This document shows, one piece after another, positions 37,001 to 45,218 of a DNA stretch of 64,000 nucleotides (within the stretch, counting starts at the first letter, position 1; every line of letters begins with the position of its first letter). Source of the stretch: Caballeronia arvi (GTDB lineage: Bacteria; Pseudomonadota; Gammaproteobacteria; Burkholderiales; Burkholderiaceae); NCBI RefSeq assembly GCF_001544695.2, contig NZ_FCOM02000008.1:62001-126000 (forward strand), in the 5' to 3' direction. The notes under the pieces were generated by a model. The model made no database searches, was not told the DNA's origin, and saw only the letters and a list, made by a program, of their open reading frames with translations. The position numbers were made by a program, and so were the translations under genes.

Positions 37001-37285
37001 GGTCTGTTCACCTGTAAAACGTACATGCGAACGCCCGAAATCGGCTGGAGTGCAAGGAGCGCGGCGCGCCGTTTGGCCTCCCCAAACAAGCGACGCGCGA
37101 CGCCGCAATACGGCCGATTTCGGGCGTTCCCCGAGAACCTATTTCTAATCAGGGGTTGCCCCGTAAAGGGCCGCTCGCCGCGTCATGCTCCTCGCGAAGA
37201 CGCCCGGTCTTAGCTTCGTCTCATTCCTTGCGAGCGGCCCTTTACGGGGCAACGCATGCACGTTTTACAGGTGAACAGACCCTAA
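36997..37285. mobile_element. 289-bp MITE-like element with 33-bp terminal inverted repeats and two inner hairpins
   Basis: Arms 36997-37029 and 37253-37285 are inverted copies with one mismatch (positions 37022/37260), reading TTAGGGTCTGTTCACCTG at the ends. Inside, 37030-37045 pairs exactly with 37113-37128 (16 bp) and 37155-37178 with 37230-37253 (24 bp), giving a three-way-junction fold. TA at both outer edges can be read as a 2-bp target duplication. It has no coding capacity. It is inserted precisely between the binding-protein stop and permease start. Confidence 0.8.
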
Positions 37286-38295
37286 TGAACACGGTGAACG
37301 AACCTCGTAAAGCCGAGGCGCCCGCGCGGGTCGAAAGCCCGCGCGGGGCCTGGATGTCGCATTGGGCGCCCGAGTTGCGCATCCTGCTGGTAGCGGTGCT
37401 GCTCTGCGCCTACTTTCAGTTTCTCAATCACGACTTCCTGCTCAGCAACGCGAGCCTCGTCAATCTCTCGCAGTACATCGCGCCGGTCGCGATCATCGCG
37501 TTCGGCGAGATCATGCTGATGATCGGCGGCGATATCGATCTGTCGGCGGGCATGGTGTTCGCCTTCGCGCCATTCATGATGGTGTTCGCCAACGAGGCCG
37601 GCGCGCCGATGTGGCTCGCGGTGATCGCCGGGCTGATCGCGGCGGCGATCATCGGCTTCGTGAATGGCGCCGTGACGGTCTATCTGCGTCTGCCGTCTTT
37701 CGTGACGACGCTCGGCACGCTCTTTCTGATCAACGGCATCACGCTGACGGTCTCGCGCGGCACGCCCGCCGCGACGCCCGGCTCGCCGGAATTCGCATCC
37801 GTGATGGGCGCGTGGGGCTACAGCGAGATCATCTGGACCGTGGCGATCGCGTTCGTCATGCACGTGCTCTTGCGGCACACGCGCTGGGGCCTGCATACGC
37901 AGGCGGCGGGCGCGAATCCGATCGGCGCGAGCGAGGCGGGCATTCACGTGAACCGGCTGCGGCTCGGCAATTTCGTGCTTGCCGCGGTGCTCGCGGGCTT
38001 CACGGGCGTGCTCGAAAGCTTTCGCATCACGTCGATCGATCCCCAAGCGGGCGGCAATCAGATCATGTTTCTTGCCGTCGCGGCAGCGGTGATCGGCGGC
38101 ACGCCGCTGACGGGCGGCTCGGGCACGATCGTCGGCGGGCTGCTCGGCGCAGCGGTGCTCGGTATTCTGAGCGATGGGTTCACGCTCATCGGCATCAATG
38201 CGTTCACGTTCAACATCATTCTCGGGGGCGCGATTCTCGCCGCGATGATCTTCAACATCCACGTCGGGCGCATTCGCCGCAAGGGAGCACGGTGA
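37285..38295 (+). CDS. CUT2 sugar ABC transporter permease
   Basis: This is a 336-residue RbsC-like inner-membrane permease with multiple hydrophobic helices (LMIGGDIDLSAGMVFAFAPF and FVTTLGTLFLINGITLTVSRG motifs). The ATG is the first codon beyond the MITE-like element, so its ribosome site now lies in the repeat (AGGTGA, about 13 bases away, is poor). Residue 24 (MSHWAPEL, 37354) is a possible alternative start. Its stop overlaps the ATPase start by one base. Confidence 0.88.
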   Translation: MNTVNEPRKAEAPARVESPRGAWMSHWAPELRILLVAVLLCAYFQFLNHDFLLSNASLVNLSQYIAPVAIIAFGEIMLMIGGDIDLSAGMVFAFAPFMMVFANEAGAPMWLAVIAGLIAAAIIGFVNGAVTVYLRLPSFVTTLGTLFLINGITLTVSRGTPAATPGSPEFASVMGAWGYSEIIWTVAIAFVMHVLLRHTRWGLHTQAAGANPIGASEAGIHVNRLRLGNFVLAAVLAGFTGVLESFRITSIDPQAGGNQIMFLAVAAAVIGGTPLTGGSGTIVGGLLGAAVLGILSDGFTLIGINAFTFNIILGGAILAAMIFNIHVGRIRRKGAR

Positions 38296-39071
38296 TGGAC
38301 GATTTCGCTCTGCGCGGCGACAACATCGTCAAACGATTCGGCGCCGTGACCGCGCTCGACGGCGTTTCGTTCGCGCTCGGCAAAGGCGAGATTCTCGGCA
38401 TTCTCGGCGATAACGGCGCGGGCAAATCGACGCTCGTGAAAATCCTCACGGGCTTTCATCAGCAGACGAGCGGCACGTTGCACGTGCACGGCGAAGAGAC
38501 GCTGCTCAAGTCCGTCGATCATGCGCGCGCGCTCGGCATCGAATGCGTGTATCAGGATCTCGCGCTCGCGAACTCGCTGTCGATCTATCACAACATGTTT
38601 CTCAACCGCGAGATCGTGCGGCGCGGGCCGGCGGGCATGTTGCGTCTCGTCGATCACAAGCAGATGCGCGAACGGGCCGCTCGCTTGCTCGACGATATCG
38701 GCGTGCACGTGCCTTCCGTCGATCTGCCGGTCGAGCGTTTGTCGGGCGGGCAACGTCAGGCGATTGCCGTCGCGCGCGCAGTGCATTCGAACGCGAAGAT
38801 TCTGCTGCTCGACGAGCCGCTCGCCGCGATGGGCGCGCGCGAGGCCGCGCTCATCATCGATCTCGTGATGCGCCTGAAGGAGAAAGGCGGGCTCTCGATC
38901 ATCATGATCATGCACAACTACGCGCAGACGCTCGATATCGCCGATCGCATCATGCTGATGCAGCGCGGCCGCGTGACCTACGAGCAACGCAGCGCGAATA
39001 CATCGGTCGCGGAGCTGATGGATATCGTGAGGCGCGAATATCGGGCGATGCGCGCGACGACCGCGAATTAG
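38295..39071 (+). CDS. Sugar ABC transporter, single-domain ATP-binding protein
   Basis: This is a 258-residue ATPase with Walker A GDNGAGKST, signature LSGGQRQA and Walker B ILLLDEPLAAMG. Unlike RbsA or XylG it has only one ABC domain, as in FrcA-type CUT2 transporters, so it would work as a homodimer. TGATG overlap couples it to the permease. Confidence 0.9.
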   Translation: MDDFALRGDNIVKRFGAVTALDGVSFALGKGEILGILGDNGAGKSTLVKILTGFHQQTSGTLHVHGEETLLKSVDHARALGIECVYQDLALANSLSIYHNMFLNREIVRRGPAGMLRLVDHKQMRERAARLLDDIGVHVPSVDLPVERLSGGQRQAIAVARAVHSNAKILLLDEPLAAMGAREAALIIDLVMRLKEKGGLSIIMIMHNYAQTLDIADRIMLMQRGRVTYEQRSANTSVAELMDIVRREYRAMRATTAN

Positions 39072-39089
39072 ACGCCGGCAGGCCGCATC

Positions 39090-39833
39090 ATGGATTACCG
39101 CAATCCGAAGCAACGCAAGAGCATGCACGGGCGCATCGTGCAGGAGCTCGGCATGCGGATCGTGAGCGGCGGCATCGCGCCGGGCGAGCGTCTGCCCGCC
39201 GAGCCGTCGCTGTGCGAGGCGTATGGCGTGAGCCGCCCGGTGCTGCGCGAGGCGACGCGCGTGCTCGTCGCGAAGGGACTCGTCGTGTCGAAGCCGCGCG
39301 TGGGCAGCGTCGTGCGCGCGCGCGAAGAATGGCACATGCTCGACCCCGATGTGCTCGTGTGGACCATCAGCCATCTTCCCGAAGGCGAGTTCTTCCGCTC
39401 GCTGATGACGGTGCGGCAGATCATCGAGCCCGCCGCCGCCGCGCTCGCGGCCATTTCCGCCACCGCCGACGACATCGCGCGCATCGGCGCCGCCTACGAA
39501 CGCATGGAAAGCGCGCAAACCGCCGCCGAACTGCTCGATCCGGATCTCGAGTTTCATCGCGCAGTCATGTCGGCGACGCACAACGACATGCTCGCGTATA
39601 TCGGCAACATGCTGTCGCTTGCGCTGACCGAATCGATCAAGCTCACGAGCCGTCATCCGAACACGCACGCGCTTTCCCTGCCGCGCCACAAGGCGATCTT
39701 CACCGCGATCGCAAACCGCGATGCGCTCGCGGCGCGTCAGGCGAGCGTCGTGCAGCTCGACAACGCACGCGCCGACGCCAACTCGATACTCGGCGGCGCC
39801 GCGCTCGAACCGGACCGGCCGCTTTCCGGGTAA
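39090..39833 (+). CDS. FadR-type GntR regulator (FCD domain)
   Basis: This 247-residue regulator has a winged helix (residues 10-75, GRIVQELGMRIVSGGIAPGERLPAEPSLCEAYGVSRPVLREATRVLVAKGLV) and an all-helical FCD domain (DLEFHRAVMSATHNDMLAYIGNML, a metal-binding D/H pattern). It lies 18 bases after the ATPase gene, so it is probably co-transcribed and controls the sugar locus through the ATAG-N5-CTAT sites. Confidence 0.9.
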   Translation: MDYRNPKQRKSMHGRIVQELGMRIVSGGIAPGERLPAEPSLCEAYGVSRPVLREATRVLVAKGLVVSKPRVGSVVRAREEWHMLDPDVLVWTISHLPEGEFFRSLMTVRQIIEPAAAALAAISATADDIARIGAAYERMESAQTAAELLDPDLEFHRAVMSATHNDMLAYIGNMLSLALTESIKLTSRHPNTHALSLPRHKAIFTAIANRDALAARQASVVQLDNARADANSILGGAALEPDRPLSG

Positions 39834-40139
39834 GAATTCCCGAATTCACGCGGTCGTAACGTTTGCTTGTGCCGATCGCGTCTCAAGTCCCCTTCATCCC
39901 CGCCGTAAACCCTATTGAGACCGGCATCGCCGCGGTCTTCTCCATACCCCTTCGTTCCGCCGGCGTCCTCTTTCTGTCGGCTCACTGGGGTCTATCGACG
40001 AACATTCCACACGTCCTTGCGTCCGACGCGGGATGAAGGTCCTTCATCGGTCCGTCCGCCTTTGCCCGGACGACCCGGGGAATGTGCGCCTACTTCGTGG
40101 ACATGGATGGATTTTGACCATTTAGTAGTGCGCATCGAC
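39834..40139. other. Intergenic stretch before the lipoprotein gene
   Basis: 306 bases without a supportable gene. It includes a short CGTCCG/CGGACG inverted repeat near 40065-40083 of unknown meaning and presumably the lipoprotein promoter. Confidence 0.4.
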
Positions 40140-41474
40140 ATGACTAATTTGATTCACGCCGGCGATCCGGCTATTCGCCTCACCCGATTCAAGGCTGTTG
40201 CACTTGCAGCCGCCATGAGCATGCTGCTCGCCGCGTGCGGCGGCGGCGGCGGCGGTGGTGGCAGCACCGCATCGTCCACCGATGCAACGCAGAGCGGCGG
40301 CGCTTCAACTTCGGCGTCGGCTTCCACTTCTGCTTCGGCCTCTGACATTCCAGCCGCCGGCACGCAAACATCGAAAACCACGACGAGTCCGTCTTCCGCG
40401 AGCGGCGTCGTAAACGTCGCGCCGGAGACTCCCGCTTCTTCAGTGTCGAACCCGGTCACGAACGCGCCTGCGACGAATCCTGTCGTCAGCGCGCCCGCTC
40501 CGGCTTCCGGCGCGAACGCGGGCGGCGGCAACGTTACGACGCCGCAGCAACCCGCGCGACTCTTCTACGGCGTGAACGGCCACAACAACGAAGGCGGCGC
40601 CTACGACATCTCCAGCTACGCGCTCCAGCTCTCGCAATTGCAGGATCTCGGCGCGAAGCTCTATCGCAACGAGGTGTACAGCCAGGGCACCGCGACCAAG
40701 CTCGCGGGCATCGCGCAGATCATGGCGGCGGGCGGCGTCACCGTGTATCCGGTGATGCTGATGGGCATCAGCGCGTTCAACGACGAAACCGAAGCGTATA
40801 ACGCCGGCTTCGCGCTCGGCCAGCAGACGGCCACGTCGCGCCGCTATCCGTACTACGAGGTGACGAACGAGATGGAAGCGGAACTGCTCATCGGCAATGT
40901 CGATGGGGTCTATCCGCAGCAGTTCGATATCGCGAAATTCCGCAAGCTGCGCGGCGTCATTCGCGGGATGATCGCGGGCATCAAATCCGTCGATACCTCC
41001 GGCAAGATCATCATGGGCGGCGGCACGTGGCTGCACTATGGCTTCGATCAGATGCTCGCGGCCGGCATGGAGCCGGACGGCAGCATCGGGCATCCGGTCG
41101 TCGACTGGGACATCACCGCGTGGCACTGGTACTCGGAACAAGGCGATATCACGAATGCGTGCGGCGGCACCGGCTGTCACAACGTGCTCGCCGCGCTCAA
41201 GGCGCTCGGCAAGCCGATCTGGATCAACGAGTTCGGCGTGCGCCCGAACTACGGCACGGATCAGCAGATCGCCGCGTATCTCGTCGGCAACACGATGATG
41301 GCGCAGTTCGTCTCGCTGGCATCGACGTATGACATCGAGTCGATTCAGGTGTACGAGCTGTACGACGATCCTGTCGGCGGAGAAGGCGCGTTCGGCCTGC
41401 TGAGGAACGATGGCCTCACGCCGAAGCCCGCCTACACAGCGTTCAAGACCTTCATCACGGCGCACCCGATGTGA
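40140..41474 (+). CDS. Lipoprotein glycoside hydrolase-like (clan GH-A) protein
   Basis: This is a 444-residue protein with a lipoprotein signal (MSMLLAAC, lipid cysteine Cys33), eight consecutive glycines (34-41), a Ser/Thr/Ala/Pro-rich linker (about 42-140) and a TIM-barrel-like domain from about 145. Glu244 in EVTNE and Glu364 in WINEFG have the spacing of acid/base and nucleophile in clan GH-A enzymes. It may act on exopolysaccharide at the cell surface. The exact GH family is not certain. Confidence 0.75.
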   Translation: MTNLIHAGDPAIRLTRFKAVALAAAMSMLLAACGGGGGGGGSTASSTDATQSGGASTSASASTSASASDIPAAGTQTSKTTTSPSSASGVVNVAPETPASSVSNPVTNAPATNPVVSAPAPASGANAGGGNVTTPQQPARLFYGVNGHNNEGGAYDISSYALQLSQLQDLGAKLYRNEVYSQGTATKLAGIAQIMAAGGVTVYPVMLMGISAFNDETEAYNAGFALGQQTATSRRYPYYEVTNEMEAELLIGNVDGVYPQQFDIAKFRKLRGVIRGMIAGIKSVDTSGKIIMGGGTWLHYGFDQMLAAGMEPDGSIGHPVVDWDITAWHWYSEQGDITNACGGTGCHNVLAALKALGKPIWINEFGVRPNYGTDQQIAAYLVGNTMMAQFVSLASTYDIESIQVYELYDDPVGGEGAFGLLRNDGLTPKPAYTAFKTFITAHPM

Positions 41475-41787
41475 GTACGTCTTCCTCGACCGACACGGCG
41501 CCATTCTCGATGCGAATCGGAATGCGCCGGAGGCTCGCGCCGAGACACGGACCATCGACGCACACGCCGTCTTCGAAGCGAAACATCGCGCTGTGATGCG
41601 CGCACATCAAGAGGCCGCCTTCGTAAGTCCAGAACGCGTTCGGCTCATAGTTGAGCGGAATCGAGAAATGCGGGCACACGTTGCGATACGCCCAGACTTC
41701 GCCGCCACGGCGCAACACGAGCACGGACGGCGCGGCTTCGAGACCGCCGCCATCGGGCACGTCGTCGAGCGAGCAGATCGCGTTCAC
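41455..41787 (-). CDS. Rieske [2Fe-2S] ferredoxin
   Basis: This is a 110-residue single Rieske domain with ligands CPH (first pair) and CAHH (second pair). It is a soluble electron carrier. The start overlaps the hydroxyquinol dioxygenase stop by four bases, so it is the last gene of the aromatic operon. No Rieske oxygenase or reductase is nearby. It may keep an operon dioxygenase iron reduced, as ferredoxins do for other extradiol enzymes; that is inference. Its end overlaps the convergent lipoprotein gene by 20 bases. Confidence 0.85.
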   Translation of the reverse strand: MNAICSLDDVPDGGGLEAAPSVLVLRRGGEVWAYRNVCPHFSIPLNYEPNAFWTYEGGLLMCAHHSAMFRFEDGVCVDGPCLGASLRRIPIRIENGAVSVEEDVLTSGAP

Positions 41788-42602
41788 GCGCGCTCCTTGG
41801 CGATCAGCGTGAAATCACGCGCCACGTCGTAACCGCCGTCCTTCCGCGCGTACTCGATCACGAGCGACGGCTTCACGCCGAACACCGCATCGGACTTCAC
41901 GTAGGGATCGTCGGCGGAATAGAGCGCGGTCGTCAGCGACTCGTGGCCGGGCGCGTCGATGCGAAAGTGGATATGCGCGGGACGCATCGGATGACGGCCC
42001 GTCGCGACGAGCATCTGGCCGACGGGACCGTCCGTTGGAATCGGATAGCTTGTCGGCTTGATGGAATGGAATGCGTATGCACCGTCCGCGTTCGTGCGGA
42101 ATCGTCCGCGCAGATTGCCTTCGGGCTGGTCCGGGTCCTGTCCTTCGTACATGCCGTTCGGCGCGGTCTGCCAGACTTCGATCAACGCATCGGGAACGGC
42201 CTTGCCGCTCACCTCGCGCACCGTGCCGTGGAAGAACACCGCCTCGCCATCGCTTTGCGCGATATTCGCGCCGAACGCCGACTCCTTCACGCCATCGCGA
42301 TAGAACGGACCGAGCAAACTGCTTTCGGTCGCGGCTTCGTCGTGATGCTGGTTGATGTCGTCGAGCACGATCGAAAGGCCCAGCGTATCCGACAACAAAA
42401 TGAACTCCTGCCGGATGCCGTCGCACTTCTTGCCGGTAGCGGTGAGAAATTCGATGCCGCGTCGCCATTCATCGTGCGTCAGGTTCACTTCGCGCGCGAA
42501 CGCATGCAGATGCCGCACCAGCGCGGTGACGATGTCCTTCGTGCGCGCGTCGGCGCATTGGCCGAAGGCGTCGGTGACGGACTGCGTAAGCGATTCGTTC
42601 AT
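41784..42602 (-). CDS. Hydroxyquinol 1,2-dioxygenase (intradiol)
   Basis: This is a 272-residue intradiol dioxygenase. It has an N-terminal helical dimerisation region with DEWRRGIEFLTATGKKC and LLSDTLGLSIVLDDIN, then the catalytic domain with iron ligands Tyr (PNGMYEGQ), Tyr (TSYPIPTDGP) and two His (RPAHIHFRI). It cleaves 1,2,4-trihydroxybenzene to maleylacetate. The start at 42602 overlaps the maleylacetate reductase stop. Catechol 1,2-dioxygenase is the alternative, but the neighbour favours hydroxyquinol. Confidence 0.85.
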   Translation of the reverse strand: MNESLTQSVTDAFGQCADARTKDIVTALVRHLHAFAREVNLTHDEWRRGIEFLTATGKKCDGIRQEFILLSDTLGLSIVLDDINQHHDEAATESSLLGPFYRDGVKESAFGANIAQSDGEAVFFHGTVREVSGKAVPDALIEVWQTAPNGMYEGQDPDQPEGNLRGRFRTNADGAYAFHSIKPTSYPIPTDGPVGQMLVATGRHPMRPAHIHFRIDAPGHESLTTALYSADDPYVKSDAVFGVKPSLVIEYARKDGGYDVARDFTLIAKERA

Positions 42603-43654
42603 GGTCGTCGTCCTTCGTAAGCCGCTTCCAGCAGCGTGCGCAACGGCGCGCATTCGACCGGCCGCGGATTCCAGTACGGGCTTTTCATCGCGACGTCGAC
42701 GGCGATATCGATATCGCTTTCCTTCATGCCGATATCCTTCAGCGCGGTCGGCGCGCCGTTCGCGCGCGCGAGGTCGAATGCGCCTTGCGCGGCATCGTCA
42801 GTGCCGAGCGCGCGGGCGATGCGCTTCATCGCGTCGGGCGCGGCGTCGCGGTTGTAGGCGAGCGCGTGCGGCAACACGATAGTATGCGTTTCCGCGTGCG
42901 GCAGGTTGAACGTGCCGCCGAGCGTGTGACACAGCTTGTGATGCAACGACATGCCGACGCTGCCGAGCACCGCGCCGCACAGCCACGCGCCGTAAAGACA
43001 ATCGCTGCGCGCGTCGATATCGCCGGGCTTCGACACCACTTTGCCGATGCCCTGCGCCAGCGCGCGAATGCCCTCTTCCGCCATCAGACTTATCACTGGA
43101 TTCGCGTCCTGCGCGTAAAGCCCTTCCGCCGCGTGCGCGATCGCGTTGATACCGCTCGTCACCGAAAGCAACGCCGGCAGCGATACCGTCAGTTGCGGAT
43201 CGTAGATGACCGTCTTCGGCAGCACGCGCAGGTCGCGGCCCGTTTTCTTCAGGCCCGCTTCGGTGAGACCGTAGATCGGCGTCATCTCCGAGCCCGCGTA
43301 AGTGGTCGGCACGGCGAGTATCGGCAGCGACGATGTCAGCGCGATCGCCTTGCCGAGACCCGTCGTCGAGCCGCCGCCGATGGCGATCGCGCAGTCCGCG
43401 CCGATGCGTTGCGCAAACTCGCGCGCCTCGCGCGCGGTCTCGACGGGCACGTGCATCACCGCTTTGGCGAACACGCCCGCCGCGCGCGGCCCGATGCGTT
43501 CGGCGAGCGCTTCTGCCTGATCGCGCTGCGGCGGCGTCGAGAGAATGAGCGCGCGCTTCGCGCCGAGAAGTTCGATCTCGCGTTCGATATGTTCGATGCT
43601 TCCCGCACCGAACACGACGCGTGACGGCATGCCCTGATAGATGAACGATTGCAT
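42599..43654 (-). CDS. Maleylacetate reductase
   Basis: This is a 351-residue iron-containing alcohol dehydrogenase-family enzyme; GGGSTTGLGKAIAL, PTTYAGSEMTPIYG and HHKLCHTLGGTFNLPHAETH (metal-site histidines) are typical of maleylacetate reductases. It reduces maleylacetate to 3-oxoadipate with NAD(P)H. It lies 15 bases after the dehydrogenase gene and overlaps the next by four bases. Confidence 0.93.
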   Translation of the reverse strand: MQSFIYQGMPSRVVFGAGSIEHIEREIELLGAKRALILSTPPQRDQAEALAERIGPRAAGVFAKAVMHVPVETAREAREFAQRIGADCAIAIGGGSTTGLGKAIALTSSLPILAVPTTYAGSEMTPIYGLTEAGLKKTGRDLRVLPKTVIYDPQLTVSLPALLSVTSGINAIAHAAEGLYAQDANPVISLMAEEGIRALAQGIGKVVSKPGDIDARSDCLYGAWLCGAVLGSVGMSLHHKLCHTLGGTFNLPHAETHTIVLPHALAYNRDAAPDAMKRIARALGTDDAAQGAFDLARANGAPTALKDIGMKESDIDIAVDVAMKSPYWNPRPVECAPLRTLLEAAYEGRRP

Positions 43655-43669
43655 GATTCCCGATGCGCT

Positions 43670-45133
43670 TCAGCGCGGATAGTAAGGCGGAATATTCGCG
43701 TCGACATTCACCCACACCGACTTGGCCTGAGTATATTCGCGCATCACTTCGAAGCCCATTTCGCGCCCGTAACCGCTCGCGCCGACGCCGCCGAAGGGCG
43801 ATCCCGGACTCACGCGCTTGTAGCAGTTGATCCACACCATGCCGCTGTGCAATTGCCGCGCGACGAGATGCGCGCGTTGCAGATCGCGCGTCCAGAGTCC
43901 CGCGCCGAGGCCGTATTCGGTGCCGTTGGCGATCGCGAGCGCTTCCTCATCGCTTCTGAATGTGCTGACGGCGACGAACGGGCCGAACACTTCCTCCTGC
44001 GCGACGCGGTCGGTGGGTTTCGCCTGCACGATCGTCGGCTCGACATAGCAGCCTTTGGCGAGCGCGGCGGCGTCCGGCGCCTTGCCGCCCGCGAGCACGC
44101 GGCCGCCCTGCTCGCGCGCGACATCGACATAAGACAGCACGCGGTCCCGATGCATCTGCGACGTGAGCGGCCCCATTTCCGTCGACGGATCGAGCGGATC
44201 GCCGATGCGGATCGAACGTGCGAGCGACGTGAAGCGCTCCAGCAATTCATCGGCGATGGATTCATGCACGATCAATCGCGATGCCGCGATGCACGCCTGC
44301 CCCTGGTTATGGAAGATGCCGAACGCGGAGCCTTGCACGACGGCATCGAGATTGGCGTCGCCATAGACGATGTTGGCGCCCTTGCCGCCGAGTTCGAGCT
44401 GCACCTTCTTCAGGTTGCCGCTCGATGCCTGCACGATCTTGCGCCCGACCGCCGTCGATCCGGTGAACGCGACCTTGCCGATATCCGGATGCTCCGCAAT
44501 GTATTGCCCGGCGATCGCCCCGAGCCCCGGCAGCACGTTCACGACGCCCGCGGGAAAGCCGACTTCGGCCATCAGTTCGGCGATCGCGAGGCTCGACAAA
44601 GGCGTGAGTTCCGCGGGCTTCATCACGACGCAATTGCCCGCGGCGAGCGCGGGCGCCATCTTCCAGCTCGTGAACATCAGCGGAAAATTCCACGGCACCA
44701 CTTGCCCGACGATGCCAACCGGCTCGCGCGTCAGATAGTTCAGGAAGCCGGCTTCGACGGGAATCACCGAGCCTTCGAACTTGTCGGCCATGCCGCCGAA
44801 ATAACGGAAGGTCGCGGCGGTGCGCGGCACGTCGAGATTGCGCGTATCGCGGATCGGGTGGCCCGTGTCCATCGATTCGAGGCGCGCGAGTTCATCGGCG
44901 TTGGCTTCGATCGCATCGGCGAGTTTCAAAAGCAGGCGGCCGCGATCGGCGGCGGCCATCGCGCTCCACTTCGGGAACGCCTTTTTCGCGGCATCGACTG
45001 CGCGGTCGATATCCTCGCGGCCAGCCATCGACACTTGCGCGATCACGCTGTTGTCGTGCGGATTCAGGGTCGCGAGCGTTTCGCCGGACAGGGCGGGCAC
45101 GAAGCGGCCATCGATGAAGAGTTGCGTTTGCAT
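43670..45133 (-). CDS. Aldehyde dehydrogenase, probably 4-hydroxymuconic semialdehyde dehydrogenase
   Basis: This 487-residue NAD-dependent enzyme has VVPWNFP, FTGSTAVGR, ELGGKGANIV (catalytic Glu) and NQGQACIAASR (catalytic Cys). Between hydroquinone dioxygenase and maleylacetate reductase genes, the expected reaction is oxidation of 4-hydroxymuconic semialdehyde to maleylacetate, as PnpE does in para-nitrophenol degraders. The specific substrate is inferred from the cluster. Confidence 0.85.
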   Translation of the reverse strand: MQTQLFIDGRFVPALSGETLATLNPHDNSVIAQVSMAGREDIDRAVDAAKKAFPKWSAMAAADRGRLLLKLADAIEANADELARLESMDTGHPIRDTRNLDVPRTAATFRYFGGMADKFEGSVIPVEAGFLNYLTREPVGIVGQVVPWNFPLMFTSWKMAPALAAGNCVVMKPAELTPLSSLAIAELMAEVGFPAGVVNVLPGLGAIAGQYIAEHPDIGKVAFTGSTAVGRKIVQASSGNLKKVQLELGGKGANIVYGDANLDAVVQGSAFGIFHNQGQACIAASRLIVHESIADELLERFTSLARSIRIGDPLDPSTEMGPLTSQMHRDRVLSYVDVAREQGGRVLAGGKAPDAAALAKGCYVEPTIVQAKPTDRVAQEEVFGPFVAVSTFRSDEEALAIANGTEYGLGAGLWTRDLQRAHLVARQLHSGMVWINCYKRVSPGSPFGGVGASGYGREMGFEVMREYTQAKSVWVNVDANIPPYYPR

Positions 45134-45218
45134 GTCTTGCTCGTGTCGAAGATTGAAGACGAAGCCTCTCTCGCGACGCCTTCGTTCAAGGCGCCGTCGA
45201 GATTCAAAGGACAGGGAT

